Positions 57,953 through 64,000 of a DNA stretch of 64,000 nucleotides are shown here, piece after piece. Both the position numbers and the translations under genes were made by a program. The notes under the pieces were generated by a model. The model was given only the letters and a program-made list of their open reading frames with translations, had not been told where the DNA came from and searched no databases. The stretch's first letter is position 1, and each line of letters opens with the position of its first letter. Source of the DNA: Viridibacillus arvi. GTDB lineage: Bacteria; Bacillota; Bacilli; Bacillales_A; Planococcaceae. The stretch covers positions 624,959 to 688,958 of the forward strand of contig NZ_LILB01000005.1 of NCBI RefSeq assembly GCF_001274945.1, in the 5' to 3' direction.

Positions 57953-58041
57953 TTTAAAACCTCTCTTGTGTAGCTAAATCTTATTTCTATTATAACAAAA
58001 TAAGTACTGAAATGCGTTTCATACCTTTTAGCCAGTTTTCT

Positions 58042-58076
58042 CAAAAAAAAAATAAGCCGGCGTCTCCTCCGGCTTA
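58042..58076 (-). terminator. Terminator of cotE
   Basis: TAAGCCGG (58053-58060) pairs with CCGGCTTA (58069-58076), followed on the minus strand by a T run. Confidence 0.88.
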
Positions 58077-58083
58077 AAAATGT

Positions 58084-58674
58084 TTATTCAAATGATGAAG
58101 ATTCAAATGATGGACCTGATGTTGGACCTGATGAAGACGATGATGAAGACGAAGAGCTTGATGATGAACTAGAAGATGAGCTTGATGATGAACTTTCATC
58201 TTCGAAATCCCACTCTTCTTCAAAATCTAATGGATGAACTGAGATACAAATTGTTGTCTCACCTACGACTTCCGCAAGCAATTCTCTCTCAATTGTGACT
58301 TGGAATTGCTCACCGCAAGGCGTAATAATAGCTTCTGTACAGTTCGGGTGTTGAATCACCTTTACTTGAACCTCTTCTTTACCAGTTGTTTCGTTATCTC
58401 TATAATGTAGTTTGATACGGTCTCTGTACAGTACCGTCTCAGAGAATACTGCAGTTTTTGAATGATTATGATATGCGTACCAAACATTGACATCAAATTT
58501 GCCTGATACTTCTACAAAATTACCATGTTTTTTCGCTGAATGCGTATGGTTGATCACCCAGCATCCTAAAATACTTGATGGTTTATTCGGTGGTCTTAAA
58601 TTTTCACATACTTCTGTTCTTTTTTTACCCTTCGCGACGACCGCCTTTGTGACAATTTGACGCAACTGTTTCAG
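58084..58674 (-). CDS. cotE: Outer spore coat morphogenetic protein CotE with poly-serine tail
   Basis: CotE organises the outer coat of the spore. The first 150 residues match the family (IVTKAVVAKGKK, KPSSILGCWVINH, FDVNVWYAY, RELLAEVVGETTI). The acidic tail usual for CotE (FEEEWDFEDE) is followed here by 22 serines in a row and a GPTSGPSF-type ending, which I do not know from B. subtilis. Annotation from ATG/GTG/TTG would start at TTG 58665, but the only good ribosome binding site (AAAGGAGG) is 7 bases upstream of an in-frame CTG at 58674. Starting there gives MKQLRQIVTKAVV, the same length before the conserved core as B. subtilis MSEYREIITKAVV. Length is 196 residues. Confidence 0.9.
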   Translation of the reverse strand: MKQLRQIVTKAVVAKGKKRTEVCENLRPPNKPSSILGCWVINHTHSAKKHGNFVEVSGKFDVNVWYAYHNHSKTAVFSETVLYRDRIKLHYRDNETTGKEEVQVKVIQHPNCTEAIITPCGEQFQVTIERELLAEVVGETTICISVHPLDFEEEWDFEDESSSSSSSSSSSSSSSSSSSSSSGPTSGPSFESSSFE

Positions 58675-58748
58675 TGCGATTCCTCCTTTGCTTCTCTTAA
58701 TTTCATCTTATGCGGCATGTGCCTATTGGGTGATTAGATTAATTTTTA

Positions 58749-58798
58749 AAAATAAAAAAACTACTGAATAGCCGTTCTTTCTTTGGCTACACAGTAGT
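58749..58798 (-). terminator. Terminator of the decayed gene upstream of cotE
   Basis: ACTACTG (58760-58766) pairs with CAGTAGT (58792-58798) plus inner TAGCC/GGCTA, followed on the minus strand by a T run. It directly follows the last stop of the gene remnant. Confidence 0.8.
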
Positions 58799-58804
58799 CT
58801 GTAA

Positions 58805-59094
58805 TTATTCCGTTACTTTGAACGCTAGACGTATAGCAGGCATCGCTGATCCCGGATGATCCGTACTATATGTTAATTGTGGAATTAATGTCAGTCAGAA
58901 ATCCAATTGACCTTCAGCGTTTATTTTCACTGTATTTAATGTATAAGAATTACTACAAAACTTAATCCACTCAACTTCCCTTTAAGATGTTCTAAACATT
59001 TGCCATTTCTCACCTAGGAAGCTAGTTGCGGAAAGATAATTCACTTCTACAATATTACATTCAGTTTTATTCAATGAAACTTCTACTACTATAT
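58805..59094 (-). pseudogene. Gene remnant with two in-frame stops, unknown family
   Basis: One continuous minus-strand frame reads like protein but is broken twice. The segments are YIVVEVSLNKTECNIVEVNY continuing to EKWQMFRTS, a TAA at 58982-58984, then REVEWIKFCSNSYTLNTVKI to EGQLDF, a TGA at 58895-58897, then LTLIPQLTYSTDHPGSAMPA to RLAFKVTE and the final stop. Keeping one frame across both stops and ending just before a good terminator suggest a recently decayed gene of at least 95 codons, now lacking its N-terminal part. Beta-rich composition is all that can be said of its fold. Confidence 0.6.
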
Positions 59095-59135
59095 AAAGAA
59101 AACCCTTATAAAGATAGTTATTCTTCATAAGGGTT
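59093..59135 (-). terminator. Terminator of ricA
   Basis: AACCCTTAT (59101-59109) pairs perfectly with ATAAGGGTT (59127-59135); the minus-strand flank reads TTCTTTATA. Confidence 0.75.
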
Positions 59136-59148
59136 AACAATTATTCTA

Positions 59149-59583
59149 TTAAGAGCAGCTACCTGGTTTTGAGTTTTGTACTTTTGAACCTGTTTCACCG
59201 CGTAATATGTCGCCACCAGTTGATTCAACGATTTCATCAGTCACACTGTTTGCAATTGTGTTTGATACTAATTGTAATAGATCATTTACATCGCCTTGAG
59301 ATTGTTTAAATTCTTCAACGATTGGTAAAGAATCAATTTCTTCTTCAATTTTTGCAATTTTATCTTCAATTAATTTAAGTGCTTTTTCTTTACCATAATG
59401 TTGGAAGTTTACTGCTTGTTTTTGTAAACTTTTTAGACTAGCGATTTTTTCACGTACCATTTGGTTTTCGTTAATTTGTGCTTCTGCACGTTTGAAGAAA
59501 TCTACTTCTTCCGTGTTCGCTACCATATGAGCAATTTCCATTGCTTTTGCGATGATTTGATCTTTAGTATATATTTCTGCCAT
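59149..59583 (-). CDS. ricA: RicA (YmcA) regulator of biofilm, competence and RNA processing
   Basis: RicA forms with RicF and RicT a complex that carries Fe-S clusters, speeds Spo0A phosphorylation and steers RNase Y cleavage. The 144-residue helical protein has the family start YTKDQIIAKAMEIAHMVANT and the conserved VDFFKRAEAQINEN; its single Cys is next to the C-terminus (KPGSCS), where a cluster ligand would be. AAAGGTGG is 7 bases before the ATG, and the start shares one base with the miaB stop (TAATG). Confidence 0.92.
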   Translation of the reverse strand: MAEIYTKDQIIAKAMEIAHMVANTEEVDFFKRAEAQINENQMVREKIASLKSLQKQAVNFQHYGKEKALKLIEDKIAKIEEEIDSLPIVEEFKQSQGDVNDLLQLVSNTIANSVTDEIVESTGGDILRGETGSKVQNSKPGSCS

Positions 59584-61130
59584 TATAATTCCACCTTTTG
59601 GTCCGTTACAACTTCGATAAAATCTCCTTGTAATGACCAAGTTTTTGCTTCAGTAACTTGTACTTTAACAATTTGACCGATTACTTCTTTAGGAGCTACA
59701 AAGTTTACGAGTTTATTTTTTCTTGTATAACCTGCTAGAACATTCGGGTTACGTTTACTTTCCCCTTCTACTAACACTTCGACGATTTGACCGTCGTATT
59801 GTTTAATTGCTTCTCCACATAGTTGGTTCACTACGTCATTTAAACGTTGTAGACGTTCTTTTTTCACTTCCATTGGTACATTATCCTGCATTTTCGCTGC
59901 AGGAGTACCTTCACGTGGTGAATAAATGTACGTGAATGCCATTTCGAAGCCAACTTCTTTATATAAAGATAACGTTTCTTCAAACTGCTCGTCCGTTTCA
60001 TTTGGGAAACCAACAATAATATCAGTTGTTAACGCTACATCTGGAATCGCTTTTCTGATTTTGCGTACAAGTTCTAGATAGCTTTCGCGCGTATATTTAC
60101 GAGCCATAATCTTCAACATGTCGCTCGAACCTGACTGCACTGGTAAATGAATGTGCTCAACTAAGTTTCCTTTTTTCGCAAGTACTTCGATTAAATAATC
60201 GTCAAAATCACGTGGGTGACTTGTTGTAAAGCGAATACGAGGAATGTCAATTGTTCGTAATTCATTCATTAAATCACCAAGACCATACTTTAGATCCTCA
60301 AAGTCTTTTCCGTAAGCGTTTACGTTTTGGCCAAGTAATGTCACTTCTTTATAGCCCTGTGCAGCTAGTTGACGCACTTCTTGAATAATATCATCTGGTC
60401 GTCGACTACGCTCTTTTCCACGTGTATAAGGTACGATACAATATGTACAGAATTTATCACAGCCGTACATGATATTTACCCATGCCTTCGTATTCCCTTT
60501 GCGAACTTTCGGAAGGTTTTCAATAACATCCCCTTCTTTAGACCACACTTCTATAACCATTTCTTTCGACATATAAGCTTCGTTTAAAATGTCTGGTAAA
60601 CGATGAATATTATGCGTCCCGAAAATCATATCAACTTGGTCATACGTTTTCAAGATTTTTTTAACTACTGCCTCTTCTTGCGACATACAGCCACATACAC
60701 CAATTAACAAATCAGGATTTTTTTGCTTTAACGGCTTAAAGTGACCAAGTTCACCAAACACTTTGTTCTCCGCATTTTCGCGAATGGCACAAGTATTCAT
60801 TAAAATGACATTCGCATCTTCTACTTTATTTGTTGCTTCATAACCAAGTTGCAGAAAAATTCCAGCCATTACTTCTGTATCGTGTTCATTCATTTGGCAA
60901 CCGTACGTACGAATGTAGAATTTACGACCATGTCCCATACCCAAGTATTTTTCATCAATCGCGAAGTCTTTATGGTATTGAACTTCTTCTTTACCACGTT
61001 TCTTTGCATCTTTTAAAGATGGCGCTGTATATACAGATTGAAAATATTTACTATAGTCCTTCTCGGATTTTTTGTCCGATGGTTCTGGTTGTTTCACTTG
61101 TTGACTAGCAAGTCGTTGTTCTTCGTTCAT
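59583..61130 (-). CDS. miaB: tRNA-2-methylthio-N6-dimethylallyladenosine synthase
   Basis: MiaB is a radical-SAM enzyme that adds the methylthio group to i6A37 made by MiaA. The 515-residue protein has the N-terminal cluster cysteines ([35 protein letters not shown]), the radical-SAM CxxxCxxC in [17 protein letters not shown], and a C-terminal TRAM domain. AAGGAG lies 7 bases before the ATG at 61130; a longer upstream frame lacks this. It is co-transcribed with ricA. Confidence 0.95.
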   Translation of the reverse strand: MNEEQRLASQQVKQPEPSDKKSEKDYSKYFQSVYTAPSLKDAKKRGKEEVQYHKDFAIDEKYLGMGHGRKFYIRTYGCQMNEHDTEVMAGIFLQLGYEATNKVEDANVILMNTCAIRENAENKVFGELGHFKPLKQKNPDLLIGVCGCMSQEEAVVKKILKTYDQVDMIFGTHNIHRLPDILNEAYMSKEMVIEVWSKEGDVIENLPKVRKGNTKAWVNIMYGCDKFCTYCIVPYTRGKERSRRPDDIIQEVRQLAAQGYKEVTLLGQNVNAYGKDFEDLKYGLGDLMNELRTIDIPRIRFTTSHPRDFDDYLIEVLAKKGNLVEHIHLPVQSGSSDMLKIMARKYTRESYLELVRKIRKAIPDVALTTDIIVGFPNETDEQFEETLSLYKEVGFEMAFTYIYSPREGTPAAKMQDNVPMEVKKERLQRLNDVVNQLCGEAIKQYDGQIVEVLVEGESKRNPNVLAGYTRKNKLVNFVAPKEVIGQIVKVQVTEAKTWSLQGDFIEVVTDQKVEL

Positions 61131-61299
61131 CAGTAAACTCCTTCCGCTCGTATTCGCACACTCGAATACCCATTTTCTTATTATACTTAATGGAGTATGG
61201 TTCCTACAAGAAAAGAACGTTAATTGTCGGTGTTTCGACATATAGCCTGTTATATTAGGGGTGGAGGCCAGGTGGGTGTACTTTTGCTATGCTTGAGCT

Positions 61300-61648
61300 C
61301 TTGGTGCTACTCACGCCTTCTTTAGCGCTACTCGCATTCACTTTAGCGCTACTCACAATCTCTTTAGCGCTACTCGCATCCCTTAGCGCTACTCGCATCC
61401 ACTTTAGCGCTACTCACTTCCTTTAGCGCTACTCACATTCCCTTTGGCGCTACTCGCATTCACTTTAGCGCTACTCGCATTCCCTTTAGCGCTACTCGCT
61501 ACCCCTTTGGCGCTACTCACTTCCTTTAGCGCTACTCACAATCTCTTTGGCGCTACTCGCAATTCCTTTGGCGCTACTCGCTACCCCTTTGGCGCTACTC
61601 GCTACCCCTTTAGCGCTACTTGCAACTTCCTTAGCGCCAAGTCTTCCA
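61300..61648. repeat. Phased tandem array, 16 copies of a 21-bp (sometimes 19-bp) unit plus one partial
   Basis: The core GCGCTACTC(G/A)C recurs with start-to-start distances of 21 bp in 13 cases and 19 bp in 3 cases (core starts from 61304 to 61613, with a degenerate copy at 61634). Each core is preceded by TT(A/G) and followed by a short variable C/T-rich piece. The array lies after the korB terminator and about 170 bases upstream of miaB. It is not a CRISPR: the units are too short and have no distinct spacers. See findings. Confidence 0.9.
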
Positions 61649-61725
61649 AATAAATAATTTTTAATCCTTTCTATAATAAATATCTGCATATTAACTGTAT
61701 CTATCAGTCTCTTTATAACATTAGA

Positions 61726-61772
61726 AAAGGCTAATCCGTTAGTCAGATAAACGACTTGAGGGATTAGCCTTT
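61726..61772 (-). terminator. Hairpin terminator of korB
   Basis: AAAGGCTAATCC (61726-61737) pairs perfectly with GGATTAGCCTTT (61761-61772), just after korB. The T run on the minus strand is short. Confidence 0.75.
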
Positions 61773-61782
61773 AAATTATTTA

Positions 61783-62649
61783 TTACATAAATTCTTTCAT
61801 TAACTCTTGAAGATCTTTTTCTTCAATCATCATTTCTTGCTGGTTTAGAGGTTCTTCGCTATATCCATTTACTAAGTTTTGATACGAAGGTGTTTCTTCG
61901 TCTTGATAAATAATACCTGTTACTAGACCTTCATGTTCCATTACAGTTGCCATTGCTTGGGCACGGTTTGTTGAATCGTATCCTTCAATGCTTGATAATT
62001 TTGTAATGTTTTCTTTAAACCAGTCATACGTATTGATTTTATTATAAGTTACACAAGGGCTGAATACATTAATGAATGCGAAGCCATTGTGATTCATACC
62101 TGCTTCTATGATCGCAGTTAGCTCTTTTAAATCTGTAGAAAAGCTTTGTGCTACGAATGTTGCGCCAGCAGATAATGCTACTTCTAATGGTTTTAATGAC
62201 GGTTCAATTGCTCCGCCTGGTGTTGATTTTGTGACAAAACCAGCAGCTGATCGTGGTGATGTCTGACCTTTAGTTAAACCATAGATTTGGTTATCCATAA
62301 CGATATACGTGATATCTACATTACGACGGATTGAGTGAATTGTATGACCCATACCGATGGCGAAACCATCACCGTCACCGCCAGAAGCGATTACTTTTAA
62401 ATTACGGTTAGCCATTTTCAATCCTTGTGCAATAGGTAATGCACGTCCGTGAATACCGTGTAAACCATATGAATTGATGTATCCTGAGATACGACCTGAA
62501 CAGCCAATTCCTGAAATAACTGCTAGTTCATGCGGTTGGATTTCTAGGTTTGCTGCAGCACGTTGGATTGCAGCTTGCACTGAAAAGTCACCACATCCAG
62601 GACACCAGTTAGGTTTAACATTATTTCGGAAATCCTTAAATGTTACCAT
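61783..62649 (-). CDS. korB: 2-oxoacid:ferredoxin oxidoreductase, beta subunit
   Basis: KorB with KorA oxidatively decarboxylates a 2-oxoacid (typically 2-oxoglutarate) with ferredoxin as electron acceptor. The 288-residue beta subunit has the Fe-S/TPP motif WCPGCGDFSVQAA, the thiamine diphosphate site GGDGDGFAIGMGHTIHSIRR, and YIVMDNQIYGLTKGQTSP. AAGGAG lies about 10 bases before the ATG, which overlaps korA by 14 bases. korA-korB next to miaB and ricA matches B. subtilis. Confidence 0.93.
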   Translation of the reverse strand: MVTFKDFRNNVKPNWCPGCGDFSVQAAIQRAAANLEIQPHELAVISGIGCSGRISGYINSYGLHGIHGRALPIAQGLKMANRNLKVIASGGDGDGFAIGMGHTIHSIRRNVDITYIVMDNQIYGLTKGQTSPRSAAGFVTKSTPGGAIEPSLKPLEVALSAGATFVAQSFSTDLKELTAIIEAGMNHNGFAFINVFSPCVTYNKINTYDWFKENITKLSSIEGYDSTNRAQAMATVMEHEGLVTGIIYQDEETPSYQNLVNGYSEEPLNQQEMMIEEKDLQELMKEFM

Positions 62650-64000
62650 CTGTTAGCAACTCCTTCACGCGGCCTAACAATTCTTTTGGCAAGAATGGTG
62701 TGCCGTCATATTTCACTAAGCTAATAATTTTATCGTGTGCGCCAATATTCATTTTCATTACATTAGCTAATTGACCAGTAGCATTATTTTCAACAACAAT
62801 TACTTTTTTCGCATTGTCGATTAATTCTTTCATTTCCACTGCTGGGAATGGGTGAATTAGTCGAATATGTGCGTGGTTTGTTTTGATGCCTTCTTCGTTT
62901 AACATCGGTTGAATTTCTTCTATTGCACCTTTAGTCGAGTTAAAGCCAACTAATAGAACATCCGCTTCCTCGTGTGGTGTGTTTTTAAATACGGGCATAT
63001 TAAAGTTTACATGATCTAATTTACGGAAACGTTTGTCCATTTGCGCTTTACGGTTACCAGCTGCTTCAGATGGTTTACCTGTCTCATCATGTTCAACACC
63101 TGTAACGTGGTGAATACCATGTTTTTGACCAGGTACGACACGAGTAGACACGCCATCTTCTGTTACTTCAAAGCGTTTAAAGTATGCTTTATCTTCAGCT
63201 TCAGGTAATTCGCCAAGTTCTAATTTACCACGACGAATTTCGATTTTAGAGTAATCAAATGGTTCAACAGTTTGTTTACCAAGTGATAATTGAAGATCAG
63301 ATAATAAGATAACTGGTAATTGTAATTCTTCCGCAATGTTAAATGCTTGAATTGTATCGTAAAATGCTTCTTCACCCGTACTTGGTGCGATAACAACTTT
63401 CGGAATTTCACCATGTGTTCCGTATAGCATTGCCATCAAATCAGATTGTTCTTGTTTTGTTGGTAGGCCTGTTGAAGGACCACCACGTTGTGTATCAACA
63501 ATTACAAGAGGTTGTTCTGTCATACCAGAAAGGCCAATTGCTTCCATCATTAATGATAAGCCTGGACCCGCAGATGCTGTAAACGAACGAATGCCACCGT
63601 AGTTAGCTCCGATTGCCATTGTTGCAGCTGCGATTTCATCCTCCGTTTGGATAACAGTACCACCGAATTTCGGCAATTTTTTGATTAAATATTCCATTAT
63701 TTCTGAAGCTGGAGTGATTGGATAGGCTGCCATAATACGAGTGCCTGCAGCTAATGCACCTAGTGCGATAGCTTCGTTACCGATCATAAATAGACGGTGT
63801 TTCCCATCTGCTGGCTCTAATTCAAATTTACCAATATTATCGCCAAGCATACCGTTCATTAGTTCATGTCCTTGTGCGATGGCTGTCATATTTTTTTGAA
63901 CAACCGTTTCACCTTTACGGCCGAAAATTTCATCAACGACACTTTGGAAAACTTCATCTTCAAGATTTAATAATGCAGCAGTTGCACCGATTGCCACCAT
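62636..64000 (-). CDS. korA: 2-oxoacid:ferredoxin oxidoreductase, alpha subunit (partial)
   Basis: The visible 454 residues are the C-terminal part of KorA, whose N-terminal gamma domain is fused and extends past the right edge; full-length homologues have about 580 residues. Seen here are the end of the gamma domain, the alpha domain with AAYPITPASEIMEYL and SAGPGLSLMMEAIGLSGMTE, and the C-terminal IRLIHPFPAVEMKEL. The ATG at the window edge is probably internal. It is the first of the korA-korB pair. Confidence 0.92.
   Translation of the reverse strand: MVAIGATAALLNLEDEVFQSVVDEIFGRKGETVVQKNMTAIAQGHELMNGMLGDNIGKFELEPADGKHRLFMIGNEAIALGALAAGTRIMAAYPITPASEIMEYLIKKLPKFGGTVIQTEDEIAAATMAIGANYGGIRSFTASAGPGLSLMMEAIGLSGMTEQPLVIVDTQRGGPSTGLPTKQEQSDLMAMLYGTHGEIPKVVIAPSTGEEAFYDTIQAFNIAEELQLPVILLSDLQLSLGKQTVEPFDYSKIEIRRGKLELGELPEAEDKAYFKRFEVTEDGVSTRVVPGQKHGIHHVTGVEHDETGKPSEAAGNRKAQMDKRFRKLDHVNFNMPVFKNTPHEEADVLLVGFNSTKGAIEEIQPMLNEEGIKTNHAHIRLIHPFPAVEMKELIDNAKKVIVVENNATGQLANVMKMNIGAHDKIISLVKYDGTPFLPKELLGRVKELLTDGNI

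Noticed and set aside
61300-61648. CRISPR array
   Set aside because: Units are about 21 bp with no unique spacers of 30-40 bp, and no cas genes are present.
61444-61653. Plus-strand open frame with repeated Ala-Leu-Leu-Ala pattern inside the array
   Set aside because: It arises because the 21-bp repeat is a multiple of three; three 19-bp units shift it to other peptides, and there is no ribosome binding site.

Overview
The window is an AT-rich chromosomal segment of an endospore-forming Gram-positive bacterium (Bacillales). It carries spoIIAA-spoIIAB-sigF, spoVAF, dacB, spoIIM, sirA and cotE, plus Res-type cytochrome c maturation genes, a glnRA operon with GlnR boxes and an SOS-regulated lexA/yneA pair. 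Gene order follows Bacillus subtilis in blocks but joins blocks that are far apart there and lacks several genes (spoVAA-E, spmAB). Protein character suggests the Planococcaceae/Caryophanaceae side (Lysinibacillus, Solibacillus, Rummeliibacillus or Ureibacillus-like). The genus is an inference, not something the sequence proves.

Layout. 0-9 kb is accessory: a CoxG-like protein, a secreted NlpC/P60 endopeptidase, a phosphoesterase, an Est30-type esterase, a LysR regulator, the tRNA hydroxylase TrhO, a 29-residue membrane microprotein, and ribU under an FMN riboswitch. 9.3-19.9 kb holds resABCDE, rluB, dacB, scpBA, a DUF309 gene and ribT. 20-24.6 kb holds lysA, spoVAF and the spoIIA operon with a clear sigma-H promoter. 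24.9-26.1 kb is a decayed IS1182-like element with a GC-rich insert. 26.2-28.9 kb has an aldehyde dehydrogenase and a frameshifted ydeI. 29.4-36.7 kb is pdp-deoB-xerD-fur-spoIIM-nudF-aldo/keto reductase-HXXEE-yqkK. 36.7-39.8 kb is a thiolase/HMG-CoA lyase/hydrolase group. 39.8-44.9 kb is yneF-sirA-tkt-ynzC-yneB-yneA and divergent lexA. 45.2-49.8 kb is glnRA, ynbB, a TRIC-family channel, a rhodanese and hfq. 49.9-58.7 kb is miaA-lipase-glpD-mutL-mutS-cotE. 58.8-64 kb has a decayed gene, ricA-miaB, a helically phased tandem array, and korB-korA running off the right edge.

How it fits together. Most genes are core Bacillales functions: redox control and cytochrome c biogenesis, chromosome segregation, forespore sigma-factor control, peroxide/iron regulation, nitrogen control, SOS response and mismatch repair. 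No prophage, CRISPR, defence island, rRNA or tRNA was seen. The most unusual features are the 21-bp phased repeat array upstream of miaB; a cotE that appears to start at CTG and ends in a 22-serine tract; a multi-stop gene remnant beside cotE; and loss of the spoVA and spmAB genes from their usual places.
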